DNA of 48,463 nt from Hyphochytrium catenoides. Its lineage: Eukaryota; Sar; Hyphochytriomycetes; Hyphochytriales; Hyphochytriaceae. This document shows positions 1-11,631 of this stretch, in pieces (the stretch's first letter is position 1; every line of letters begins with the position of its first letter). The position numbers and the translations under genes were made by a program. Location of the stretch: positions 15,131 through 63,593 of the forward strand of contig FLMG01000833.1 of assembly GCA_900088475.1 (NCBI GenBank), written 5' to 3'. The notes under the pieces are model-generated. The model ran no database searches. It worked only from the letters and a program-made list of their open reading frames with translations, and was not told where the DNA came from.

Positions 1-2
1 GA

Positions 3-2273
3 AGGGAACGCCTCAACGGGACCCTAGCAACAGGGATAAAATTGGCCTCTGTGAACTTGACCAAGGGCTATCTCTTTGACTTCTCTACTAGCGTGGATGA
101 ATGGATGGATGTCAGCGGAAATTTTGAGTCGGTGATGTGCCTAAAGAACCTTACCCTGTCAACCCTCGCCAATCTTCAATTTGACTCGGGGCATCATGAG
201 CCGCTATTCTTAGGCTTCTTGGAGGACTTTGGTCGAAGCACCTTTCCCGACCTTTATACCTGTCTCCAAGAAGAAACATTGGAGCAGCGGATGCATTTTA
301 TTCTCGAGTTTAGCCCTAAGCTAGCGCTGAATGCATACAAGCGCGGAAAGTTTATTGGGAACAGCCTTCAGCTAGCGCGACATCAAGAAGGAGGGATGGA
401 CTTGGGAGGTGGATCTCGCCTGCAAGTGAATGTGTCAGCAGCTTTCCGCCGCGAGCTGTACACCTACCGATGGAAAGGGACATGGGACGATGTGCTGGGA
501 GCGGTTCGTGAGGCAATATGGCTTTGTCTTTTCTGGCCTGAAGAGGCTCCAAAGGTCTATGGCCAGGACTCTACTAGTGATCTGGCCTATCTGCGTCATT
601 GCTTTAAGAACTTCGATATGATGGCTGAATATCGGACATCGGGCTGGAACTATCGTGACTTCCCTAACAGAGTCCCAGAAATTTACCTTCGACCGGAAAG
701 AGTTGGCAATAACTCTCGCTGGATCTGGACTGACATCTCCACCTCGACCTGGCAGTCAGTTCTGCAGATGCCACTACATCCGCCTGTGAGCATGCACTTT
801 GAATATATCAGAGGTCTCTACTCCCGCTGGCTGGCTCCAGTCTTCCTCTCGCCATCAACGTCATCCTCCCTTTCCTCCTCCACCGCCGTCCCAGAGTTAT
901 TCTTGACGCAGCCTCCTGAGCAGCTGACCAGCCTTACAATCTGTTCTTCTGATTGTCAGGCTAAGTGCCAGGGTGATCAGCTAAGCGGCATCTGGGTGGC
1001 ACTTTCCCAGGCCAAATGCCAGAAGATGGAGCTGCCATCCCTTTCCGCCCCTCAACTTTACAACCGGACCAACTGCCTCGATGACGAGACTTATGCTTCG
1101 GCCCTTGCCAGGTCACAATACATCGTTAAAGTTGGCAACCCGTCAACTAACGTGTACATTAACCGGACAATCCCTCATGGAGAGCAACTGCTGACGTGCC
1201 TCTTCGAAGGCTGGGTTGCTGAGAGTGTCCTCCCTGTAGAGGCCTACCAGGTGATGGAGGATAATAGCGACAAGCCAATCCAGGTTGTCATGTACTTTGG
1301 ATCCTTCCAGACAGTGCAGGTCGTCATGGTCATCTTGGGGCTCCTTGGCTCCGTCATCCTGACCTTTGACACGCTCCGTGTCTGTTATCTCACCTTCATC
1401 TTCCTTGAGCGGGCGGAGGGTGTTGGCGCGGTCGGTTGGCTGGCAGAGAATACCTTCATCAAGCTTGATCCGTCTTATCGCGCCATACGCTTTGCGTCCT
1501 TCAGCTTTAAGCTGATGCTTACCGCCGCTCCTGGCAGTGTCATCATTTCCAACGTTATCTATAGCTATCACTGGAACAGAGTAAACGGCCTCACAGCAGG
1601 CGTCAATGGACTGCTGGGCAAGCTCCTGACAGGTTCTTTTACTCAGGTGCTGCAGGTCCTCGTGAGCTTCTTGTGGATTGGGAACATCTGGGGAGACTCT
1701 ACGGACGGCGAGCTGGTTGGAGTGCGAAAGTCCTCCTTGAGCGATAAGTTTGGGCGTGTTTTATACTATGCCTTCACCTTCATGTACCTCTCAGAGGTTA
1801 TCTCCGTGTCCGCCGTCATGAACGAGTGGGATCTGCGCATTAACTTCTATGCGGGCCTCGACTGTCGCCTCTTGGCCACAGTGATGCTTGCTCTGGCTAT
1901 CTACAAGGTGGGCTACACGGTGAGCGACCGCATCCTCGTTCAACGGAGTGACCTACTCTGCGTGAAGGAGCTATTGAAAGACTGCAATGTGGAGCACATC
2001 TATGTCAAGCCCGAGAGTCTGCATGGCCTGCAGGGCGAGGCAGGACTCGAGATATCGGCAGTCCTGGATCTCATCAGCCGATTGCCTACGAGGAGAGCTT
2101 TACACTTGATCTCGACCAGGATCCATAGAGGTCACTATGGCACCCACCTAGACAAATGTAAGCGTTTGACTGCGGCGAAGGCGGTGTCCGACAGCAGTGG
2201 GAATGGAGGCGGTCAACAGTCATCGCAAAAGAAGGATAACAGAAAACAAGAGCTGGAGAAGTTTCTGTTTTGA
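3..2273 (+). CDS. Multi-pass membrane protein of unknown family, 5'-truncated by the window edge
   Basis: The reading frame is open from the first bases of the window to the TGA at 2271-2273 (about 756 codons). There is no convincing ATG near the beginning, so the start and any signal peptide lie upstream. The first ~430 residues look lumenal or extracellular: they contain several N-glycosylation sequons (NLT, NVS, NNS, NRT) and a Cys-rich stretch encoded around 940-1075. Five hydrophobic segments follow, encoded near 1315-1375, 1495-1565, 1620-1690, 1755-1815 and 1860-1920. A soluble tail of ~110 residues ends in a Gln/Lys-rich stretch. No intron is evident. I do not recognise the family. 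The layout (large glycosylated ectodomain, membrane core, short cytosolic tail) is inferred from composition only. Unlike most neighbours it is a single long exon here. Confidence 0.8.
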   Translation, partial: RERLNGTLATGIKLASVNLTKGYLFDFSTSVDEWMDVSGNFESVMCLKNLTLSTLANLQFDSGHHEPLFLGFLEDFGRSTFPDLYTCLQEETLEQRMHFILEFSPKLALNAYKRGKFIGNSLQLARHQEGGMDLGGGSRLQVNVSAAFRRELYTYRWKGTWDDVLGAVREAIWLCLFWPEEAPKVYGQDSTSDLAYLRHCFKNFDMMAEYRTSGWNYRDFPNRVPEIYLRPERVGNNSRWIWTDISTSTWQSVLQMPLHPPVSMHFEYIRGLYSRWLAPVFLSPSTSSSLSSSTAVPELFLTQPPEQLTSLTICSSDCQAKCQGDQLSGIWVALSQAKCQKMELPSLSAPQLYNRTNCLDDETYASALARSQYIVKVGNPSTNVYINRTIPHGEQLLTCLFEGWVAESVLPVEAYQVMEDNSDKPIQVVMYFGSFQTVQVVMVILGLLGSVILTFDTLRVCYLTFIFLERAEGVGAVGWLAENTFIKLDPSYRAIRFASFSFKLMLTAAPGSVIISNVIYSYHWNRVNGLTAGVNGLLGKLLTGSFTQVLQVLVSFLWIGNIWGDSTDGELVGVRKSSLSDKFGRVLYYAFTFMYLSEVISVSAVMNEWDLRINFYAGLDCRLLATVMLALAIYKVGYTVSDRILVQRSDLLCVKELLKDCNVEHIYVKPESLHGLQGEAGLEISAVLDLISRLPTRRALHLISTRIHRGHYGTHLDKCKRLTAAKAVSDSSGNGGGQQSSQKKDNRKQELEKFLF

Positions 2274-3307
2274 CCTGACAAAGTGGCTTGAGACAGAGAT
2301 TCACTTTTACCAGCCACACGGATGTCATCCGAACAGCGCAAAAGAGTTCGCCCTAAGAGTAAACTGCAGCGCCAGCCAAGTGGCTAGGTATATCGGCGCC
2401 AGCAGAGCAAGAATAGAGATGAATACGAAGCTCTGATTGACTTAAGACTTTATCTTAAAGTCCAAGCTTACACCCTAATGAGCCCCATACTGCATCGCAC
2501 TATCTCCTTGATACCTCTCACAGATCTACTATTAACTAAGACTCAATGAAGAGCTGAAGCCAGTGGCAAGATCTTTGTCGCAAGGGCCCTTGACATGAGA
2601 GCTCGAACATCAATCGCCTGCTCACTCAGCTGCTCGGTGCTCCTAACGAAAGCCATGGCAATTTAAGCCGTAAGAACGAGCAACTAGGAACTAGGGACAA
2701 GTGGCATGTGTGGAAGACTACTTGGCAAAACTACTCTTCGCCACTGCCCCGATCTACCATCCTTGCCGCCATCAGCAGTAGAAGCAGCTGGCAGTAAGCG
2801 AGGCAGCGCACCTCAACCCTTGGCAATGACCTGCCTGCCCTCGAAGGCAACGGAAAGAGCTCTGGCCGATGATCTTCCCTCTGTATCTAGGCGGCAGCCT
2901 TCACATTCTGAAGATCTTCGATGTCAGCGCGTCAGCAACTTCAAGCCCAAACAAAGCACCCATCAGGTAGCCGGTAACCGCCATCCAAGGCGACGAACAG
3001 ATTGGGAAGCGCCAATTCTGTGAGGAAGAGCTGAGGTCGATGATGATGAGTGCTGATAGCTTCTGAGGCGGTCACAGGCGGATCTGATGAGAGAGAAGTG
3101 CTAGGCTGCTCATCCAGAGCGAGAGATAAAGAAACTATTGCCCCGTAGCCCTGGTGCGTCTCCAAGCTAAGCTCTGCGGCTGTCTCTTGATCAGCGGCCA
3201 ACAGCTTTAAGAAGGGTTAGAGGATGGGAGAAAGATAGAGCAGTGTCTCCTTATAGAACTCGACGGGAGGAAGGGCCAGGGAGCTAGCTCCTGACTGTCC
3301 AATAGTT
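2274..3307. other. Intergenic region, no gene assigned
   Basis: This stretch holds only short open frames on both strands with no recognisable domain. On the minus strand a frame ending near 2900-3025 reads as a short hydrophobic peptide (MAVTGYLMGALFGLEVADAL) behind a possible acceptor. No upstream donor or partner exon could be found, so it is not called a gene. Confidence 0.4.
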
Positions 3308-6300
3308 ATGTTCAGGACGCTTCTAAGAGAAGCGCTGGGGCAAGGAGGCGAGGAAGTCGGCAGTCTACTGGACAAATCGACTGAACGCACCGGAGACGAG
3401 GATGATGAGGAGAACCAGGAGGATGATGAAGAAGGTGCAGAAGACTTGGAAGATGGTGACGAAGAAGAGGCCGAGGAAGAAGATAATGCTGGCAAGGAAG
3501 GGTCGAAAGAGGTAAAGACCTCAACATCTGCGCCACGCACAGGCAGCGCTGCAGAAACATCTCAGCCGGGGGCAGGAGAGCAGCAGCTGGAAGAAGAAGG
3601 AGAAGACGATGGGAGCTCTGACGAAGATGAGTTTCTCTCTCTCTCTGGAGCGGGAAAGCGGAAGCGCGAGGCTCTTGGAGCGGTGGGTGGCTCTAGAAGA
3701 GAGAGAAAGAGAGAGAGAGAGAGAGACTGACGCCATTGCGGCTCTGTCAAGGGCAACCTACTCGCCCTCTCCATCTCTGGCTTTTGTCTAGTCTTTGTCT
3801 GTGCTCTCCCCCTTCCCTCACTATTCTTATCTCTATCTTTCACGCTCATCAATCTCACTCTTCCCCTTCCCGTCTCATGTACCAGAGGAGCACACAGAGT
3901 CAGGGATCCAAGGAGAGCGACCGTAGCTCAGGTTGACGGGAAGCGCCTAGTTCTTGTCTCTGTTCTGGCCTTCTTGCCTACCTTCTATTCATTTCGAGCG
4001 CCGTCTACCGTAGGACATACGTACCGATATCTGGCGTTCCTCTTCTCCTCCCTTCTTTCTTTGTGGTCTCTATTTCATGAGGTTGATGTCCTGGGGCCCG
4101 TTCACACCGGATCCTGCGTGTCTGATCTCCGTTTCTTGTTCTTCTTCTTCTCTGAAATTTATAGTCACTGAGGCGGGCGGCCATGGCAGGAAACGGCGGC
4201 GGCTGTCGCGGAAAGGGCGGCGCCGGGTGCCGCGATCCGTTTCGAAGCACCTGAGCGACGCGTACACCTTCTTTTCCAACGGACAGTTTCAAGAGGCGAT
4301 AGATGCGTTGCACGAAGTGGTAAGGATATAATGTGTGAAGAAGAAAGAAGCAGCTGATCTGTACGGTGAGACAAGAAGGATAGAGCTAAAGGCGATGGGG
4401 AGACAAGGGGCACATGTGTGAAGAAGTGCAGGCCAAGGCCATTCATGACAGGGATTTCCTCTCCATTATCTTATGATTCAACTGGATGATTGCTCTAACT
4501 TTCCCATGTCCGCCACGGTTTTCCTGCCATCCAACATCTGCTGCCAATGCGTGACCAGGTGCGACAAGCACCAAGCTATCCGCAGGCTTATGATACGCTA
4601 TACCTGGTGCACAAAGAGCAAGGAGATAACTTGAAAGCGTTGCATTGCTTGCACATTTGTGCGCTGCTAAAGAAGAAGGTAAAGGGTACTGCCCTCATTC
4701 ATGTATCCTATGGGCTACTTTGATGGGGTTCCACCTCGCAGCGTGGTCTCTGCTCTGGGCGGAAAATGCCCGAGACGGTTGCTCCTCTCACCGTTGTTCT
4801 TTATTCTCTTCATGTGTGCACCAGGATGCCTCTCTATGGCGGTCCGTGGGAATGATGGCGAGGGAGATGGGCAAGATGGACACCGCTATTGACTGTTATA
4901 CAAGGTCGGTCTTGCTTGCGTTGCGTTACCGTGGCTCTCTATGCGCTTCTTAGCTTTACTTGTAAGCCTTATCTTCTCAACGGGGCCTTGGCTGTAGATG
5001 CCACCGGCTTCTCACCCTCATGCGGTCCACTCTTTTCTTCAGAGTAGAATTACTAATCTATCCTCGCCCGGTTGACTCTCTAGAGCCATGCGACTGGAGC
5101 CTCAAAATGCCGACACACAGGCCGCACGCGCACTCATGCTTGTCGAGACTCAACAGTATAAGAAAGCAGCCGAGGCGTACGGAGCACTTGTCACAGCGGT
5201 GAGGCTCTTCGTTTTCCCCTAAGTGCTTCGTGAGTCCTTGCGACAAACGCGTTGATTGTTGTTCCTTATCTTAACAAGGCTGACCGGGCCTGTGACCTTT
5301 ATTTATCTGCGTGTCTCACTCTGCTGAGTTCTACTGTGGGGCCGTGTCTCACTCTGCTGAGTGTCTCACTCTGGTGTTGGTTATCCCGTCGTCCTACCTA
5401 TCCTTCCCGCATCTATCAAGGTGCTGGAAGAGCATACCGGGTACCTTTGCGTGTTAGATTTACACTTACCAAGAGTTCTGAACTGTGATAGTGCCCTGAA
5501 GACCATGCTTTGCTATTGAGACTGGCCGAGGCTTATGACTCAGACGGCCAGACAGACAAGGCCATATCCGCCCTTCAGGAGTGCATCGCAAGGTGTTTTG
5601 AGTCAGTGGAATCAGACGATGGCTCAATGGTACCCGTCGACCTTGACTGCGGTAAGAGTGGCAATAGAGACAGAAAAGAGGATGAGCCATGATAGCTCGT
5701 CGTAAACAAGAGATCGAAGTTGCGGACAAGACGTGGGTACAGGGACACGTAAGATGGCTCAGAAGCGGATAGAGCTCGGTTTCCTTTTCCGAGCTTCATT
5801 TTTGGAGAGAGACGCCATCCTGCGCAATGAAAAGGCGCTTGTGAGATGGTAAAGACCAGTTCAGGAAAGGGGTAGATCGAACTAAGTCACTTTGCTGCTT
5901 CTAACCGACTGGTGCAGGCCTCACAGCGTCCAATATGTTAGGAGATCTGCTTATCTTTAGGGAGCAGTACAAAGATGCAGTCGCGGCGGTGGAGCAGTGT
6001 CACCGAACGTTAGGCCCGCAACCGCTGCCCCTCGATTTGACCGTCAAATATGGGATTTGCATGCTGCGACTAAAGAACACGACGAGAGCAGCCTTATGCT
6101 TCAGCCACCTGTCAGTTTAAGCGTCTTCTCTTTCCAGCCTGATGCCTCGCATCCTAATCAACTCAGTTGCTTTCTCTTGAATGGTGCTCTCTCTTGATTT
6201 GGTGCTTCCATATCGTCCTAAGCTTGATAAGCCCTTCCAGGGCTATATTCAAGGGCCACCTCTAAACGTTATAACCTCTATACGTTGTTTCCATTCATAT

Positions 6301-9300
6301 CGATAGTCTTCTTGACAAAGCTTACCTTTTCTGGGCGTCGTGGTTTGTTTGCATCTCTCTTAACCTTCGTCAGGTTTGCCCAAGACATCAGTGAGCAAGG
6401 CGACGTTTGGGGTGACCTTTTTGCCAGCGTAGCGCGGCACTATGAAGGGGTGAATGACAACGAAGAAGCATTAAAGTGGTACATTCGCCTTCTGGAGTCA
6501 CCCATCTTTAACCACCAGGTAGCCAACAATCGGCCCACTAGGCCCCGCTAGCTAATGCATACTCCATCTATAACACTTCTAGATCCCTCACCTATGTCCA
6601 TATCAGACTCCTAATCTTCAGATTATTCCTACTTCTCTGTCACCTTCTTTGGTGCTGCATGTCCCTCGCTTCCTCCATTCCGCTCAGTCTGTCTAACATG
6701 GACCTCTCCACCCGCATCTGACGTGTAGCTGACATGGACACGCATCGCTCGTTGTTACGAGCGAGTAGGGGAGGACAGGATAGCGGTAGACTACTGCCAG
6801 CGAGCGCTAGATCAACAAATGGAAGAAGATGGCTTGAGAGTGGATGTCTCGCTTCTGTTGCTCCTTGCACGCCTTTATCTGAGGCTAGGAGAGCCCCTAC
6901 ACGCACTTGAGAGCTTGGCGAAGTATACAGAGATGGAAAATTTCCCTTTATCTCTACCGGAAGTGATCCATACGGAAGAGGTGATGGATGCTATTTGATG
7001 ATGACCCATCTCCTTTTCGCTTGATATAACTGTCTTTTCTTTCATAGGTTGCCACTTCTTTCCTGACGCGCTTCCCTCTTCTTCATCTGCAGGCAGCAGC
7101 TGAGAAGACTGAAGAGGAGAATCAGTCTCCGCAAACTGGCCCTGAGAAGATGCTCATTTTGCCTGAGCTGGCGCTACAGCTGCTGCATGTCTGGGCTGCG
7201 GGGAAACTGGCGTTAGGCGCTTCTGAGTCTTTCCTCCATGTAAGAGTAGTACCCACGAGTGCACCTTCTGGACAATTCTTCTCCGCTGCTTCTTTTTCCG
7301 GGTCCTATCTCGTGAGGTCTCCTGAAGCCTCAGCCTCGATTTCCCTGTCCTCCTGTTTGTCTACCTGCAAATGGAGTCGGTTCCGGGACTTTTCCCCGTC
7401 GCTGTCATACTTTTGAGCCTTGTGGCATCGTTAACTCCCACAACTCGTGCCTTAGGTTGCAGTCCCTTTACTCTTGGAGTCACTATCTCAGTCCGATCCT
7501 GGACAGAGGAGACGGAGGTCGAAGAGGAAACTTAGCAACAACCCTGTAAGTCTCCCTCTCCCTTCTGCTATAAAGGCGGGTGCGGACGGCGTCGGTGGTT
7601 CGTAGCCATGGCATTGCAGGTGTTATGAGTCTTGTCTGCCTGTGGACGTGTCCTCTCTTGAAGCTGAGGTGGCAACTGCTAATTTTCCATCACGCTGTTT
7701 CGAATCCCTACGGAGCGTAGCTATCCCACGCTCGTGGTGCTCCACGCTTACTTCGGGACTTTTCGCGGTCTTCGTTGCCCAAGGGCAAGGGTGGACGAAG
7801 CGGGAAAGCGGGACAAGAAAACAACGAGCCGACAAGTGGTCTCTCACTTTCCCGTCTCCGCAGTGTGACCTTTGAGCTGTCTAGGGAAGTGCCAGTGGTC
7901 TCAACACTTGGTCCGGATGCCACCAAAGAACTCGCCGTGGACGCTTCGAGGCTATTGGCTCGAGGTGGCCGTGTACCAGACGCCTTAGAGCTTTTGCAGC
8001 ATCTTCTAGAGGCTGAGAAGGTGCCTTTGAGAGACGAGAGAGAGAGAGATGAGACCTGCAGCTGTGGTGGAGCAGAAAGCATGTCTTGAGGATTACTTTA
8101 TCCTTGGTCTTTCCTCTTACCTTCTGTTCCTTCCAACAGATCTTCGTGCGGTGTCCCTTCTGCCCTCCCTCCCTCTCATTCTGCTCTCCAAGGCGCTATG
8201 AGCTCAGTGACTTCCTTGGCTCACACCTGCTCTTTCTCCGTACAGATCACAGAGGAAAATCTGGCTCGAGAGCTTCGATTTCTTGTGGCTTCTTACGCCA
8301 TGGAAGTAGGAGACTTCCAGATGGCAGAGAACAATGCAAGGGCTGTCGTACTGCGGCGACCCCTTAGCCTTCCTCTCTGGAACCTGTTTAGTAGGGCATC
8401 AAACGGACGTGGCATCCTCACCCTCACACAGAAGTTTGCGGTAAGAAGGATGCTTCATTCTTCTTCGATGGTCGTGCCTCCTCCAAAGAGGCAGTTCCTC
8501 CTTCTGTCTGCACAAGATACCGCTTAACGGCTCCGCTTCATCTGTCCGTCATTGTACTTGCGTTCCTTGTCCTGAAAGCTGGAATTACTCACACTTCCTT
8601 TCTCTTTCCTGGCCATCTGCAGACGCGGCTCCTGGAGGCTAATCCTCACAGCTTTCCTCTGATGGTGCTGGTGGGCCATCATTGCGCAGTATCTGGCACA
8701 CAGCTGTTGGCTCTCGGGGAGTACTCAGCCGCCCACAGTAGGCAACCATCGGACCCACTGCTCAACCTGTGCCTGGGAGTCACCTTCCTTAATGTTATCA
8801 TGCACAGAAAGGTGCGGCCTCTTTAGGATGTTCTTATTTTGTTTAATTAATGGCCCACTACTCTTCTCATTCCTTGTTCCCCAGTACATGTTGTCTCTTC
8901 GGCTTTGCTTAACCGCTTCATGACGCAGCCTCTCCCTTGGGCCTTTCTTAACCATAACGGGCGTGCGGCGGCCGTTTTGCTGCATGTTACGTATTTGACC
9001 TGTGTTGCATGTTCTTCTCCTCTCCTCCAGCTCAATGACAGGCATTTATGCGCTCTGAGGGCGTTCTCTTTCATGTACCGTTATATGGAATTGAGAATAG
9101 GCGAGGAAGACGAAGGAGACGGCGAGGAGACAAGGCCGGCAGAGGGCCAGACTGACGAGGATGTTGAGACTCTCAGGTCAGGAAGGCGCTCTGCATAAAC
9201 CGTACAATGCTTCTTCTTCGACTTGCACTCGTAGTATCATCTCAAATACGTGATTGCTATCTCTGCTGACTAATTTCCATCTCTAGAGCGTATCGCTTGA

Positions 9301-9800
9301 TCTTTGGCATGGAGGCTGCGTACAATGTCGGCCGCGCCCATCATCAGCTGGTGCGTATAGAGAAACTTCACTCTTTGGATGCTCCGGCCCGAGTTATAGC
9401 TAAAGAATGCACCTCCTTACTCACTCGTGGTCTGCTTTCCCATCAGGGCATCTACCACCTTGCCTTGCAGTACTATGAGGAGGCTTTGGCGCTTTGGGAC
9501 AGTCGAGGGGTTCAGGAATTACCGGAGGGAGCGGAGCTGTGCAGAGAGGCAGCCTACAACTTAAATCTCATCTATCGCAAGAGGTCAAGCTACATTCTCT
9601 TTGTACAGCCCACTATTCTATCTTTCGTCCCTTGTTCTGCCCTCTTAACAAATGCTGTACAGACTGTTATGTCTTTCAACTGTTAAGCCGACAATGAGTG
9701 TCTTTCCCATCTACGCCCTTACACTGACTCCCGTTTGGTCTGCAGTGGCCGGAAGGGACTTGCCACAGCTCTACTGCGGCGCTATCTCACTCTAGACTGA
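3308..9800 (+). CDS. GTF3C3: TFIIIC subunit 3 (tau131/TFIIIC102-like TPR protein), many introns
   Basis: This is a TPR scaffold of RNA polymerase III initiation factor TFIIIC, acting on tRNA gene promoters in the nucleus. The reading matches human GTF3C3 in order. It has an acidic N-terminus (3308-~3680), then a TPR start (exon ending 4319, VPRSVSKHLSDAYTFF), RQAPSYPQAYDTLY (4559-4678), 4825-4904, 5084-5198, 5492-5651, and further TPR exons near 5925-6116, 6375-6517 and 6729-6980. It continues with 7093-7239, 7456-7545, ~7775-8020, 8246-8440, 8623-8811, 9031-9176, 9287-9350, 9447-9583 and 9746-9800. The C-terminus (GHHCAVSGTQLLALGEY, then GIYHLALQYYEEAL and AAYNLNLIYR) closely parallels the human one. 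The joins between 3680 and 4165, 5651 and 6375, and 7545 and 7775 are not resolved. The ATG at 3308 is the likely start because the acidic segment is typical of the family. Bulk identity is secure; exact exon edges in those gaps are not. Confidence 0.87.
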
Positions 9801-9971
9801 GCGCGCAGCACCCTCAGCACCAAAAATTTGGGCTAGGACTCAATGTGCTGTGTGAGTTCAACATGCGCCGTCGCAATTTGTCTGTAGGAACTGCAAGCTA
9901 CTGAACAGCTATGCACTTCCTCAAGCTAATAGAGCTCATATTTATTATGAGGGACAGCGTGTCCCCTCTTA

Positions 9972-9977
9972 AATAAA
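9972..9977 (+). terminator. AATAAA polyadenylation-like signal after TFIIIC subunit gene
   Basis: An AATAAA hexamer lies 172 bp past the stop codon at 9800, in the 283-bp gap between this gene and the convergent APRT gene. The role is inferred from position and motif only. Confidence 0.35.
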
Positions 9978-10083
9978 GGAAGAATCGTGCCAAACAGCAT
10001 CCATCTGTCTTACCCCGACACTAAAGGTGAGAACGGGGAGGGAGCTAAGAGCTATATATCTGGAGAGTCGTAAGAAAGAAGAT

Positions 10084-11631
10084 CTACAACTCATCCGTGC
10101 TCTCCGCAAGTGATTCCTTGTGCTGCAACCCTGATTCGGCGCCGTAGTGCAGCAGACTGAAGAGCGGCACCGAAGCTAAATCATCCTAGAGAAGGCGATA
10201 ATAGGCTCGTCAGAGTAAGCTATCAATATTTGAACTAGGAAGGTGCAAGGGAGATGGCAGGGACTGGTAGGAGGACAGACAGCTAAGGACACTACGTCCA
10301 TTCATACCATGTTCACATCCTCCTCTAGCACCACCACAGCACACTCCACAAGCACTCCTCCAGCCTTCTGCACGAGCTCGCAGGCGGCGAGCAGCGTCCC
10401 ACCAGTTGCCACCATGTCATCCATCACTACCACCCGAGAACCAGGAGTAATAGCATCATCGTGGATCTGTGTGTGTGATAGTGAGAGGGAGAGATACAAC
10501 GTCAGAAAAAGAGAGAGAGAGAGAGAACACTTTAGAGTGACCAAGAGAGCCAGCGCGTCAAAGCAAAAGCAAGGCCCCTAGAACTTGGATATAAGGAAGG
10601 CTATAAACTCTCTTAGCAAAGAATATAAGAGGTAGGTAGACGGCCCAGAGAGTGATAACCTCCAAGCGGTCCTTGGTGAACTGAGAGTGATAGTCTACGC
10701 CGATCGTGTGCCCAGGAAGCTTCCTCGCCTTGCGGACTGCAAAAGCAAGGAAAGCAGTAAGCAATAGAATCAGCAGCGCTCGTTTACTTCAAAGAGCTGA
10801 AGCCCTGAGACCCAAGAAAGGAGAGAGGGCAGGAGGACCCAGAGAGAAAGAGAGTAAGCAGAAGGAAAGAGAACAAAAGGCAAAGCGATACACGGACGCA
10901 TGGAGGTGGAAAGGACTAAAAATAGAGAAGGAGAGGCTTTAAGTCCTTTCCCAACCTGGCACAAAGGCGCATTTCAACGCCAGCGCTAGGGGAGCGGCAA
11001 AAATGAAGCCTCGTGACTCGCAGCCAGCTACATGGGTGATCTGCTGGTCGCGGTACCGCCGAGCGAAGGCATCGATGACTAACTGGAAGGCGGCGGGGTC
11101 TAGCAATAGAGTGGTGATGTCTCTGCAGCGGGAGTATAGCGGTCGTAATGCAGAGGCCGCAACAACAGTTAGGAGATGTAAAGAGTAGAAAAAGAGTCAA
11201 CAGAGAGTGAGAGAGAGAGAGAGAGAGAAAGAGCGAGCGAGCGAGAGAGGAAGAGAGCGAGAGAAAAAGAAAGAAAGAGAGCGAGAGAGAGAGCGAGAGA
11301 GAGAGCGAGAGAGAGAGAGAGGGAGAGAGCAGAGTGAGAGCGAGGGGGGAAGAGAGGTGACGGAGGAATGTGTGAAAGGAGCTGTCACTTAGGTCCCACA
11401 AAGCTCTGTCACTAACTTGAATTGGAAGCCTGGACGTGGGAAGTCTGGGATGGTTCGGATCTCCCTCCGTAGCAATGTCTCCATCTCCGCATAGGAGCTG
11501 GTCCGCACCAGTGGCGGCTCCGCCCGCCGCCGCGGCCATTGCGGAGAGAGGATGCGCTCCGGAGCGTCAACCCTCTCCTTCTCGTCGTCTTGAGGAGCTG
11601 GACTGCCCAGCCTCTCGAGCGCTGTACTCAT
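10084..11631 (-). CDS. APRT: Adenine phosphoribosyltransferase, 5 exons, 239 aa
   Basis: This enzyme converts adenine and PRPP to AMP in cytosolic purine salvage. The exons, in transcript order, are 11631-11417, 11122-10956, 10736-10660, 10466-10308 and 10185-10084, with phases consistent throughout (720 nt including stop). Family landmarks appear in order: IPDFPRPGFQFKDIT, then the CESRGFIFAAPLA loop, RKARKLPG, the PRPP-binding motif VVVMDDMVATGGT (residues ~165-177), and a final VPLFSLLHY block matching the C-terminus of human APRT. The N-terminus carries about 50 residues more than the usual ~180-aa enzyme. It is polar and Arg/Pro-rich with no clear transit peptide, so an internal start (for example the Met before ETLLRREI) is possible. 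Intron 1 contains a long CT repeat on the coding strand. It faces the TFIIIC gene tail-to-tail. Confidence 0.95.
11203..11345. repeat. GA/CT microsatellite inside APRT intron 1
   Basis: An imperfect (GA)n tract on the plus strand, equal to polypyrimidine CT on the APRT coding strand, lies within the intron at 11123-11416. Interruptions are mostly GAGC, GAAA and GGA units. It explains the Arg/Glu-rich and Ser/Leu-rich frames here. Confidence 0.9.

Noticed and set aside
3217-3540. A Ser/Pro-rich minus-strand frame
   Set aside because: It is the antisense of the Glu/Asp-rich N-terminal exon of the TFIIIC subunit, which fits the family on the plus strand.
5421-5520. An extra TFIIIC exon (VLEEHTGYLCVLDLHLPRVL) between 5421 and 5520
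   Set aside because: Joining 5198 directly to 5492 keeps frame and matches the family better; the extra segment runs into a stop codon.
10916-11539. A 207-codon minus-strand Ser/Leu-rich frame
   Set aside because: It overlaps APRT exons in another frame and reads through the CT repeat in intron 1.
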